64,000 nt of DNA from positions 1,116,001 through 1,180,000 of the forward strand of contig NW_006917093.1 in assembly GCF_000516985.1 (NCBI RefSeq). The letters run 5' to 3'. Source of the stretch: Pestalotiopsis fici W106-1. Taxonomy: Eukaryota; Ascomycota; Sordariomycetes; Amphisphaeriales; Sporocadaceae. Numbering within the stretch: position 1 is the first letter of the stretch; every line of letters begins with the position of its first letter. Under the pieces are notes generated by a model. The model was not told where the DNA came from and did not search any database. It was given only the letters and a program-made list of their open reading frames with translations. The translations under genes and the position numbers were made by a program. This document shows, one piece after another, positions 46,717-58,015 of the stretch.

Positions 46717-48903
46717 AAAAAAAAGAAGAAGAAAAAGAAGAAGGAACAAAAGAGCTATCTAGATGACAATTAAGATGAGCGAGTTATAAATATTCTTGCT
46801 GATTGGCTGGTATCAGTTTACATGGTACGAAATAAGTGAAGGCATCACGGAATGGACATAGCATTTGAGATAGGGCACGTGCCGAGCAAGGTTTCGTCAC
46901 AACTTTTCCGGAAAAGCGCGACGATTGGCACCTAGATTTTGGTGTCTGCCTTAGTGGATTTGGGGGTCCATTCGGGCGGACGGCAGAACGGGTCGAGGGA
47001 CTGGGGGACTGGGGGAGCAAGCATTAAGTTAGGTTAAACGCAGACATCGGAGGTCTTGGGAGGGTCCTAGGTTAGCCAGGTCAAGGGTCATTGGAAACGC
47101 CCTGGAAAAATACTATGATTAAAGGCAGGGAAAGACCTCGGGAGTAGCAGAATAAGATCCTAGAATCATGAATATATCGCAAGTCATTTATTGCACAGGT
47201 TATCCTGCTGTGATCATGATATAAGAACAGAACTCGGCGAATCAGCCTCCTCGCTAGGTACCCTGTGTGTAAGGGCAAGGATGGACAGTACCCAAGAAAA
47301 ACATATCTTGTCTGTAGTATCTACCTGTCAAGACATAATTTGGGGTACCTGCTTGACGGAACATTGATGCGGTCATGTAGGAAAAATCAAACCAGGACCC
47401 CAAAATCTAAAGTCCATGTTGCGTGAAAGAGACCCATATTATTTTGCGGTTTATGGCTCTGACTGGTTGGTTGATGGATGGATCGATGCCCGTCAATGAG
47501 CCCAGTCAGAACCTTCCCAAGGCCTGAACCAGGAAAGGGAAGCAGAAATGTTCTCGAAGTTTTGGCATCTATTAGGCAAAGGTAAAGGCAAACGGTTGTT
47601 TTTGGAATATATGTCAACTCATTTTGCTCACGCGACGTTGTGACTCGTTTGTGTTCATCGAGTTTTACTCTCTCGATTTTCATCTTCTTTGTGTTGTGAC
47701 CCTTGCCAAGTTGCCCAGCTTGCGTAGAGCCAATTTGCCGCCACTTGAAGCAGGGATCCCTCCCAACGCATCGGCAAACACATCGCACACCACACGGCGC
47801 ACGACCGGACTTTTCCTCACGGACTTCCACCTTTTCCCACTCATAGCATTGCCCGCCTCATCGCGCGCATTACCAACGGGAATCGTTCACCATCTCCCTG
47901 TTGCTTCTTGTCTCATTGCGATTAGACATTGCGCTTCTGTCACTTTTGATTCAATTGCACGTCTACATACGTACGGTTGGCACTTTCCTAACCGAGCGTT
48001 GACTTGCTTGCGTGCGTGCGTTTGGCGCGGCCCAGCATCCAATCCGTTAAACTCTACCAACAAAATACGTCACACTCGGCGCGCAGGGGATCATCAACCT
48101 AAATTCAGCCTCGAAACACACTGGCCCACGGGCTGCTGCGCGAATCCCTATGCGATCTATTTGCTAATACCGGTTGACCGTTGATCTTTTCGTGATATTA
48201 ATCTGTTTTTTTGGGTGGCCCCCCGGCATCTTATCATTGTGTGGTTTTCTGCCCGTTCTCCCGCTTTCGCGTGCCCACCGAAAACTCGCCACGACCCCCT
48301 ACACCTGCCCATCGGCGGCATCCTTAGCACGGGCCCGCCAGAAGAGCAGGGAGCAGGCGGGCAAGAAAAAAAATAAAATATCAACTCTGGCTGGCAGATG
48401 CGTGGTGACAGAGAGGAGCTACACTACGGATACAGCGCCCACCAGTGCCACCAAGGCCAAGATCCACACGCCGCCTGCCGCAACAAACGATCCAGTCCCA
48501 TTCATCCCAAGGCAGGGAAGGAGAAAAAAAAAAGGGTCCCACCCGACGCCAGGCCAGAGCCACGATCCACGCTGCCACGGTCCCACGGTCCACGCATCTT
48601 CTCTCGCTAGTCGCCTCGCACCGTCACCGACCCCCGACCCGCAACTGCGCATATTTGCATAATCACGGTCACGAAACGACAACTCAATCCTGACCTCACA
48701 CCAACCTCTCCATCCTTCCCGTCGCGTGCGCGCCCGTTTCCTAGCGCGCACCTTACCATCACGTCGAAAAGCTGGCTGCGCTTACCCTCCTCAGTCAGGC
48801 CGACACGGAACTCTCGCTCCAGCAGCATCTCGACCTCGCGCCCGAACTGCTTCAGTACAACAGTCGCCTGGCTCCCGACCTCGACTCCGAAGAGCCGTTG
48901 ACG
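46717..48903. other. Region between the gap and the PP4R3 gene
   Basis: No supported gene. Around 46998-47022 there is a short GGGGGACT-type tandem repeat. From about 47.6 kb the + strand becomes pyrimidine-rich, with several overlapping open frames up to 186 codons but no family resemblance. It is most likely the promoter and a long 5' leader of the following gene. Confidence 0.4.
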
Positions 48904-51833
48904 ATGGCGGCACAGCCTGTGCCTCATCAGTCGACGGATAAGAAGCGTGTCAAAGTCTATGAGCTTCGCAACAATGACTGGTTCGACCGAGGCACCGGCT
49001 TCTGTACAGCCGCCATACACGTCAGTCTTTCACCTTTCTCGCATTGCCCAGGTCCGAAGCGCGGCGCAATCCAGGGCGCCGCTGACAGCGCCATGAACCG
49101 CTTCCTTTATCATACTTCCTCCTCGTCGTCATCATCGTTGCGCGCGTCTGTGCGACATCTGTCATTGCCGCGATCACTCTTCGTCTGCACATTCACTAGA
49201 GATCCAAGGAAGCAAGAATGTCCGCTAACTCAAATTCGCGCGTAGGTTGACGGTGACCAGAGAGAACCTAGAGTGACGGTCGAGTCCGAAGATCCACCTC
49301 ACCGCATATTACTGGAGACACGAGTCGCCAAAGGGGATTCATTTCACAAACAGCAGGGTATGTTCCAGGCTCATGACTGATAAAATGCTATGGCAGCATG
49401 ACAACTGACCGTGCCTGGTTGCATAGAAACCCTGATCGTATGGACCGAGCCTAGTAATGGTGTAGACATGGCCCTCAGCTTCCAGGAGGCTGAGGGCTGT
49501 ACAATGATATGGCGCTTCATCAACCAGATTCAGGCGCCCTATCGCGCCCTCAGCGGTGCCGACGACAGCTTCTCCGACGACCTTGCCATGGACGCGCCTA
49601 ATCCAATAACCTTACCGGAGCCAAATCTACGCAATCTCCCCGAAATCGAGACACAACTACGCATGATGAGTAACACTGCGAGTGGCCGCGATGCTCTGAC
49701 GAAATACGTGTTGACTGAGCAGCTGATTGGAAAGCTGTGCCCGCTTGTGTCGGACGCTGAAGATATGGAAAGCCTGAATGACCTACATCGCCTGTGCAAC
49801 ATCATGAAGATCATCATTCTGCTGAATGACACCAATATCATTGAGCATGCCGTATCCGACGAATGTGTTATTGGTGTCGTCGGAGCGTTGGAATACGACC
49901 CGGACTTTCCAAGTCACAAAGCCAATCATCGTCAGTGGCTCGAGGATAAGAGCCGCTTCAAAGAAGTTGTCAAGATTGAGGACGCCCAGATCCAGAAGAA
50001 GATCCACCAGACCTATCGCTTGCAATATCTCAAGGATGTCGTCTTGGCCCGTATCCTGGATGATAACACCTTCTCGGTACTAAACTCGCTGATATTCTTT
50101 AACCAAGTGGATATTGTACAGCACATTCAAGCAAACTCAAATTTCTTGATGGAACTGTTTGACATTTTCAAGCAAGTGGGCGAGGATAACAGGAGGAAAA
50201 AAGACGCGGTACTTTTCATTCAGCAATGCTGCACCGTGGCAAAAAATCTTCAACCACCGGCTCGGCAAACGTTGTATAACAACTTTCTTGTTCACGGACT
50301 CTTGCCTGTCATCAATTACGGCCTGCGGCACGCGGATACTGCAGTCCGCGTCGGAGCTACTGATATTATGGTGTGCATGATAGACCACGACCCTCAAATG
50401 ATACGCCAGACCATCTATCGACAGCTCAGCGAGAATCAGCCACCGCTTACTGACTCTCTGATTGATCTCCTCTTGGTAGAAGTGGACTTGGGCGTAAAGT
50501 CCCAGGTGTCCGATGCGCTCAAGGTGTTACTCGACCAAGGTCCGCTGCTTCAGGAGCAAGCATTTGCAAAGGCAAACGGTGATTACGCAGCGCGCGCTGC
50601 CCAGGCAAGGCTACAAGCGGCCATTGATCCCCAGCAGGAGAGGTTTCTCGAGTCTTTCTACGAGAAATCTGCGCTGCGGCTCTTTGCGCCATTGATGGCT
50701 CTTGAGGGCCGAACCAGTATGGACTTCACAGTCCAGCAAGCCTCCATGTTCACCTATCTCATCGAGATCCTATGCTTCTTTATTCGGCAGCATCACCACC
50801 GCAGCAAGTACTTTGTCCTAGAGCACAACATTGTGAGGCACATTGAGAAGCTTTTGAAATCTTCGGAAAAGTTCATAAAGCTCGGTAAGCATTCAGTCCA
50901 AAAGCGCTTTTTGTGCAGGCTAACAAGAAAACAGTTGCCATTAGGTTCCTACGTCAACTCATCGGCATCCAGGATGAGTTTTACATCAAGCAAATCACTC
51001 AAGGCTCCGTCGTTACCAGCATTCTCGATGTGTTGTTTGCTACTATGCCTCGGGACAATCTGCTGACATCTGCATGTCTTGAATTCTTTGAACACATTAA
51101 GAAGGAAGGTCTTCAAGATCTCATTAAGCATGTAGTGGAAGAGTTCCGTGAGAGAATCGAAAAGCTTGCTTACATGGAACCCTTCAAGGGGATACTCACC
51201 AAGTACGAAATAACGAAAGGCTTTACGGCGCCACCACCGGACACCTCATTTGAGCCGGAGGAAGAGTCCAGACGGGCTAGGCAGGGGCAGGTCATGAACC
51301 CAAGGACTGGCATCATGGAGCAGCTTGCAGTAGATCAGAACGATGACGAATACTGGAACACTTCCGACGAGGAGGATGAGCTCCAGGCCAGAATTTCCAA
51401 TGGCGCACCAACAACGGCTAATGGCAATTTACCGGCTGCTAAACTGGTTGATTACGCATCTGATGAGGATATCGACGAGAGTATTGAAGAGGGCGATCTG
51501 GTCAGCGATAGCCAAGGCAATGACGAGAAGACGGACGATGAAGAATCCAAGGGCCTGGGATCTTTGCCGAGCCCGCCCGAAAGGCTCTCCGAGAAGCGCC
51601 GCAGAGAAGAGGACGAAGAGGACGAGATCGGAAAACTTGTGGCTCACAAGAGACGCAACAGTACATCGGCTAGTTCCAATGCCTCGAGTACATCCGGCAT
51701 TCTCGGGAAGAAGAAGCGTCTTTCGGGCGCCCGGGATGCTGGTGGTGGACCCAAGAAGATTGCAATCAGTTTATCTTCCTCACCAAAAAGTGCGCCCGAG
51801 TCGGCCACATCTGATGACGAAGGAACACCATGA
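48904..51833 (+). CDS. Protein phosphatase 4 regulatory subunit 3 (SMEK/Psy2)
   Basis: Exons 48904..49020, 49246..49357, 49427..50884 and 50935..51833 give 861 aa. The N-terminus (KRVKVYELRNNDWFDRGTGF, then LETRV, LIVWTEP) is the EVH1/PH-like domain of the family. The SMEK domain and ARM-like helices follow (LPEIETQLRMMSNTASGRDA, RLQYLKDVVLARILDDNTF, IGIQDEFYIKQI). The tail is acidic and Ser-rich, with basic clusters such as SEKRRREEDEEDE and GKKKRL that could be nuclear localisation signals. It directs the PP4 catalytic subunit to substrates in DNA-damage checkpoint recovery and other nuclear processes. The last intron is only 50 bp and ends at ACAG after a GCTAAC branch site. The nearer CAG would bring in a stop codon. 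A housekeeping gene, unrelated to the cluster. Confidence 0.93.
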
Positions 51834-52319
51834 TTCAAAGCCATGGTTACTGTGGGAGCAGTCCGGGGTCTATGCTTAGGCAAGGCAAACGGCTTTGTAG
51901 GAAACCAAACAAACTAGGGATTGGCAGAATGGGCGTTTCATGGCGAAACTTTTGATTTAATTTTGCAACGGTTAGAGCCTTGGGAAAGGCCTAGAAAGGG
52001 GGATCGAGGAATCGGTTCAGGGTATACTTTGACCCCTACGTGTGAGAGGGGTATGCGGAATGTTATCGGTGCCGCCTGGCCCGTTTGACATGATGTGAAA
52101 ATTTCACCTATGCAGTGGCCGGCTTAGGGCCTAGCAATATAACCATTGTACCATATTGCCTACACATATTTTTGACATAACTCGGGTTGATACGCACCGT
52201 TTTCGAACGCTGAATGGCTGCTGGCAAATAAAAAAATATGCTGTTCCGTGGCCCCCGAATTTAAATCAATCATCATTATTGGTATTGAAAGCAAAATTCT
52301 ACAAGTGTGCAACGTATTC
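51834..52319. other. Convergent 3' region
   Basis: 3' flanks of two convergent genes. It holds GGCCCGTTTGACATG at 52078-52092, similar to the hAT-like words at 29025 and 39496. Confidence 0.5.
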
Positions 52320-53432
52320 TTACAGCTTGGCTGCTACCTTGTCGGCTCCAGGCTCTGAGATCTCAATGACGAGTTTGCCAAATTGTTTCCCCTCTTTGAT
52401 ATCCTCAAAAAGTCCGTCGATTTCAGCCAAATTATCTAGGCCCTTGACCGTTCGGCTGACAATTGGCGTAATCTTTTTCTCGCGCACAAATGCCACCATG
52501 TCGCGAAACTCGCCGCGAGACCCCATGGTAGAACCACGCAGCTCGACATTCTTGAGCACCGCCTGCATCACCCAGTCCATCCGGGGCGACGTGGTCATGC
52601 CGTAGCAGCTAATGATGCCGCCGGGCTTGAGCAGCCGCGAGGCCCGACCGACGATGTCGCCGCCGGCGCCGTCGACCACGGCGTCGAGAAACGGTCGGTC
52701 CTTGGGGAGCTGCTTGAGCAGGTCCTTGTCCCACGTCTTGGACCGGTAGCTCACGCCGCCGCGGGCGCCCAGTTTCACGGCGCGGTCAATCTTGTCGGCC
52801 GACCCCGACGTCACGTAGACGTTGCAGCCCATGGCGACGGCGAACTGCAGGACCTGCAGCGCCACGCCGCCGCCAATGCCCGTGACGAGGATATTGCGGC
52901 CCTGGGCCCCGGATGGCGACAATCCGCACTTGGTCACCAGGGCCCGCCAGCCCGTGACGCCGACCAGGGGGAGGGCGGCGGCCTCGGCGGGCGAGAGGTG
53001 GCTCGGGCTGGCCTCGACCTCGTCCTCGGGCACGGCAATGTAGTCCTGCGCCGTGCCGTCGGGATACAGGGCCGCGCCGCCAATGACGCTAAACTTGGCA
53101 ATCTGCTCGGGCCCGGCGAGGTCGCGCGCCCAGCCGCGCGACGGGGTGAGGACCACGGGCTGGTGGAGCAGCTTCGCGGCGGCCGGCGACACGTCGGGGC
53201 CCAGGGCCACGACGGTGCCGAAGCCGTCGGCCAGGATCGGATGGTCAAAGGATAGGCCCGGGTACAGGGCCTGGCGCTGGAAAAAGTCACGGTGGTTGAG
53301 GGCGGCGGCGTGGATCTTGACCAGCAGCTGACCCGGGCCCGGCTTGGGAACGGGTTTCGTACTCAGCTCGAGCGGGTAGTAGACCTGGCCCGGTTTGCCC
53401 GGCGTTTTCTTGAGAGTAAGGGTCCGGGACAT
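52320..53432 (-). CDS. Zinc-independent medium-chain dehydrogenase/reductase (quinone oxidoreductase-like)
   Basis: Single exon, 370 aa. The GroES-like N-terminal half has PGPGQLLVKIHAAALNHRDF and ADGFGTVVALG. The Rossmann half has ILVTGIGGGVALQVLQFAVA, a glycine-rich NADP-binding loop, followed by DAVVDGAGGD and ISCYGMTTSPRM. The Cys/His/Glu zinc ligands of alcohol dehydrogenases are absent, which places it with the zinc-free quinone oxidoreductase/enoyl reductase-like MDRs (the yeast YogA/C16A3.02c-type group). Such proteins reduce quinones or activated double bonds with NADPH in the cytosol. The gene is GC-rich (52.6-53.3 kb), as is usual for intronless well-expressed fungal genes. The specific substrate is unknown. 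Confidence 0.9.
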   Translation of the reverse strand: MSRTLTLKKTPGKPGQVYYPLELSTKPVPKPGPGQLLVKIHAAALNHRDFFQRQALYPGLSFDHPILADGFGTVVALGPDVSPAAAKLLHQPVVLTPSRGWARDLAGPEQIAKFSVIGGAALYPDGTAQDYIAVPEDEVEASPSHLSPAEAAALPLVGVTGWRALVTKCGLSPSGAQGRNILVTGIGGGVALQVLQFAVAMGCNVYVTSGSADKIDRAVKLGARGGVSYRSKTWDKDLLKQLPKDRPFLDAVVDGAGGDIVGRASRLLKPGGIISCYGMTTSPRMDWVMQAVLKNVELRGSTMGSRGEFRDMVAFVREKKITPIVSRTVKGLDNLAEIDGLFEDIKEGKQFGKLVIEISEPGADKVAAKL

Positions 53433-55432
53433 GATTGTGTAGATGTGTATTTTATGAAGCTGTGAATGTTTTTGACATGAATAATTTCACGGAAAATAAA
53501 GTTGTTCTGTTGATTGGGACAGTGTATTATGCTGCTACTTGTTGGCTACACAATCATAGCATTCACGACAATGGTAGATGATTAGAGTGAGAATTGAATC
53601 AAAGAAGGGAAATCGTCTTAGAAATCATCAAGCTTCTTACCGAGGCCTCTCAACTTGATGATGGACATAAAATGCGTCTTGCCTTGCAATTGGTTCAGGC
53701 ACCCCGCATTAGAGAAGACGTCAAGCCGCTCTTATTCCCAAAGATGGGGCTCTAAAGCTGGAGCGTTGGCCCAGCGCAGCGGAGAACTGGAGAAACTTGG
53801 CTGGCAGACCTCGGCTCTAGAAACAACCCCTGTAACTCGTGCACCTTAGCATGGCGGCAACTCTGTGCGTGCCATAATCTGCAAACCGCATACTGAAGCA
53901 GTATTAATAATCCTGCCTTTGCGTGTATAGTGTCGCTCTTCTGGTGACACACATGGAATACTCTATGCTGCTCATGGCAACGTAGAAACTCCTGCGACTT
54001 GCTGATAACCTCCTCTTTGCTTTTTCTTGATCGGTTGATGAATTCGCGACAGTGACCTGATGCATACAGTCAATTCTGACTGGCAGACGGGAAATTATGC
54101 CTTGACTGGTTGGCCACAGGTCCAGATCTTCCACCATTCGAGCGCCATATTCGTGGCAAAAGTTGCGAAAACGGCGACTGTAGTCGATGCAGCAGCTGGT
54201 GCTTGTAACACTCATATATACTCTTGCCCGGGACCGAACAACAGTCAAAACTAGCAACGACCCAATTGCAAAGACCCCTGACCTCGAATGAAGACCATCC
54301 TAGCTTGTAAACGTAAGCAGGACGAGGTCGCCGATCTATAACATGGTTCTCTATGGTCGCCGAATAGCCAGGTATACGTGCCTATAATTTATTTCACTTA
54401 ATGCAACTAATCTCACACATCTTATGAACGGCATTTGATTTGTGCAATTACTTGCCCTTGAAGCAGCATTTCGCGCTCTATTTCGAGAGAGCCTTGACGG
54501 CGACCTGGCACATGGGGCAAACTTTTTAGTGCCCGAGATCGCCGAGTCAGGGGATCCCAGAGGCCTAGAGGAGCCGCGATATGGTCGCCGTCTACTTTTG
54601 AACCTAGCGAGTGGACGGCGTTCTGGTCGCCGCGTGGGACCCAGGACCCCGAAAAGAACCCATTCAGATGGGTTCTACGTTTCATGAATGCCCCCGGCCG
54701 AGATCTGCACTCCTGTTCTGGCTTTTTTCCACAACGGCGTCCATGCTTCCATGCAGGCACAAACCGTTCGTGGGGTTATGCTTGCTCAGACACGTTGGAT
54801 CCTGGGCATGACGCACAAATCGTACCATCTGTCAGACTTATTGAAAGCACAATCGAGCCTCTTTTTTAATTCTGAAGCCCGAGCAGGCCTTTACAGTCTT
54901 CATGCTGGCTATGTGCAAGAGAGCCCGCTAGTGTTGTGCAAGCCCCATGGTCAAGTCAGCTCCTTCGACCGGGCTCAGGCTAAGGTGGTTGCTGGGCCTG
55001 CTAAGGTCGCAACTGATAAGTAACATGGCGGCGATGTTGAAATTGCGGTCGGCCGCACCGACTTGGAAAAGAGCCCGGCTTCGGGCTCATGGTGGAAAGA
55101 CGAAGATGGAGTGAAGAAAAATCATTATTAGCTTGTCGACAGCCTAGGTAGCCCACCTTGATAACTGCCCTCGAAAGGTCCCCGAGATATACCTCGTGCC
55201 CTATTATGCGCTCTAGTATGTTGTTCAAGACGGCAAAATGAGCCCCTGACACGACGACAAATCTGGTCGCCGCAGCGAAACGGTAGTTGCTCTTGGGTGT
55301 TACCGTCGTATCCGAGTTGCCAGAAATCTCGACGCAAGGGGTTGATACTCTCCCTCTATCTTGTTGGCATAGTCTCTAGATTTTTTGACCAATTTCTTGC
55401 ATACTGACACGAAAATATCAACCGACAACACA
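53433..55432. other. 2-kb region without a recognised gene
   Basis: The first 200 bases are the MDR promoter side and the last 100-200 bases that of the sulfur transporter. The middle holds only unsupported short frames up to about 117 codons. No repeats recognised. Confidence 0.45.
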
Positions 55433-56513
55433 ATGGATGCAAAGAATGCTTTGACTACCATCTTCTGCGGCTCTGCCTTTGGCGCTGCCTTGACGGCGGC
55501 CGGGATGCACAGGCCCGAAGTCATTCTCTCGCAGCTAACCCTGAGCAACTTTCATATGCTGGAGTCGTTCCTGACGGCTGCGGCGGGCAGCACGTATGTC
55601 TAGCCTTTTTGATCAAAGCCATAATCCATCATTGTTGTGGATGATACTGACGAAACAAAGTGCCGTGGTGACACTATTGCAGCATCTAAAGATTATCAAC
55701 ATGAGTCCTCGAAGCTACTCGTCGATCGGTCTATTCGGCATCATGGACGGTAATATTGTCGGCGGTCTCGTGCTTGGTGCTGGTATGGCACTTGCTGGAT
55801 CATGCCCTGGAACAGTCTTTGCCCAGGTCGGCGCCGGAATCGAGTCTGGCCTGTACACTCTGTCAGGACTGGTCGTTGGAGGAATTCTCTGGACCGGTAT
55901 TCTGAAGCCATATCTATCAAAGTCCTCCAGCAGGAAAAGCGAAACGACGCCGCCGACATCACTCGACAAACGACTCGGAATCAGCGATTTGGGAGTGGTG
56001 GCGGCCATCGAGTTGGTCTTTGTCTCGACTGTTGTCATTGCAGTGGCTGCAAAAGCTGATACTTCTCGGGGCATTGTACATCCAGTCACTGGCGGTTTAA
56101 TGATTGCTGGATCTCAGTTGCTCTCTGCAACACTTCGGAAAGCGCTTCTTGGTACCTCTACGGCATTCGAAGAGGTTGGGAAATGTTTCTGGTCCGTGGC
56201 AAAAGGTGGAAAGAGTTCAGGGGACGCTCTGTCGTTTCCGACCGTTGTGTTTGTTGCTGGTGTGACCCTGGGCGCCCGCATCATCTCATCATTGTATCCT
56301 GTAGCCCCAGGCATGAGTACGATGGATGCAGATCCCCTCAGAGTAGTAGGAGGTGGCATCTTGCTTGCAATAGGGTCAAGGATGGCGGGCGGGTGCACCT
56401 CTGGCCACGGCATCAGCGGTACGTCATTACTGTCCGTATCTTCATACGTGACCGTGGCGGCAATGTTTGCTGGAGCGATTGGGACTGCTTTGGCTTTGTA
56501 CGGATTCAATTGA
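55433..56513 (+). CDS. YeeE/YedE-family sulfur (thiosulfate-type) transporter
   Basis: Exons 55433..55593 and 55661..56513 give 337 aa. The intron has a CTGAC branch site and ends ACAAAG. The protein is highly hydrophobic, with about nine or ten membrane segments in two related halves. The hallmark motifs are GSCPGTVFAQVGAG in the first half and GSRMAGGCTSGHGISG in the second. In the bacterial thiosulfate channel TsuA the equivalent cysteines line the transport path. Fungal members are thought to import or move reduced sulfur compounds. A charged loop (SKSSSRKSETTPPTS) separates the halves. No sulfur-metabolism genes are next to it in the window. The start was chosen because the first helix follows immediately. 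Confidence 0.88.
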
Positions 56514-58015
56514 GTCTGTTTGATGTCAGGGCTCGATGGGAGAAGATATAATCCATGAGCGTGGGATGGAGTGGATGGACCAGATAGCATCAATATCAGT
56601 TGCTCAAGATGGCTCAAGCTATGCAAAGACAGCGAATCAACGGGAACTCACTAGGTTCACCTTTATCATCATCATTTAATCAGGCATCACAGTATGTGGT
56701 TGTGTTATTACACAAAAAACAAAAATCAAGGAAGAGAGTTTCCACACCCAGCATCTTTTCATAGAGAGGAAACTGTTACCATGAGACCATGAAACCAAGG
56801 TTCCTGAACTTATTGGAAACTCTAGACATTATTCACAACTATCAGGCTTTCTTTGTCCCCCAATGTTACACAATTAAGCTGTATAAAATACAAATCCAGG
56901 CAGCCGTTTGTTCCTGGCCTTGCATTCTTTTCTTCAACACCAAGCTCAAGGCTTAGCTGTCAATGAAAAAAGAAGAAGAGAATCTTGGGATGCCGCGAGG
57001 ACAACCCAAAATCGGTTCCAAAGATTAGTCCGTAGAACATGCCCCGCCAAGGTGTCTTGCCGGCAGTCGAGTAGCCGGCAGCCTGGAGATCTTTTTGATC
57101 CATCCCCAGACACGGACAATGCTGGTGGGTTAGTATGCGCCTGCACCGCCGCCACCGCCTGAAGAAGAAAAGGAAGAAGAAAGAAAGAGGACTTTGGCTG
57201 GGGACGTCGAGGTATTTATACTTGCCAAAATTCTGCCACTCTGCTGCTGTTCCACGTTTCACCGCTTTGTGATGTGCGCGCCTGCCCTCGTTGCCTGGCG
57301 GCGAGGGTGCAAACGGCCATGGGAAGGAACCAATCAGCTTTTCTTGTATCTATTTGGTGTCTTTGAGTAGGTGGTTTTCTAAGTTAGCATACATGAGTCA
57401 AACAGCAATCACAATGTACAGGTCTTTGCGTACACTTTCCTTGTGTCTCCCTAAATGCGCATGTGTATTAGATGTTGTGCACCAGACTGCATGCTCAGCT
57501 CTTGCCACGTCTGTGCTTGTGTATTGCTAATGTAGTCTTCAGATTGCGTTTAGCGGTTAGCACTTCTCAATGACAATCAGGAGTATGGCATTTCGACGAC
57601 CTCGAGGGTGCCCCTTAGCAGCGACGTAGAAACTAGGTACTTGCTTGATAAAAGAAAACAGCTTTGTGGAAGCATGCACACAATCCTAAGTATCCTCAAA
57701 TGAAGTATTCGTGGGGTCACTTGAACCAATGCATTCCAAATGACTACGGCTGTAATTCGACTCAATTTCTACAAGCTCGCAATGCTTTTGTGCACATCTG
57801 TAAATTTCGTAAAAGCTTCGAGAGCCAACCCCTCGTGAATCGATACGAAACTCGTGAGAACAAACTGAAGAGACCATATATGAAAGCATATTGGGAACCA
57901 ATTAAAGTCCCAATGTTCCGTCTCGGTGACTTGCCGTATTTCTTGCCAACATTCGCGATAGTGGTATAGATTAGTCTTTTGACTTCCCACTTCGCCGAAG
58001 ATACCCAACACCTCA
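56514..58015. other. 1.5-kb convergent intergenic region
   Basis: 3' flanks of two convergent genes. Purine-rich near 57160-57190, otherwise nothing recognised. Confidence 0.5.

Noticed and set aside
46452..46766. Open frames running through the N run
   Set aside because: They exist only because N codons are counted as open.
47624..48662. 186- and 162-codon frames upstream of the PP4R3 gene
   Set aside because: They lie in pyrimidine-rich leader-like sequence, have no domains and overlap each other in different frames.
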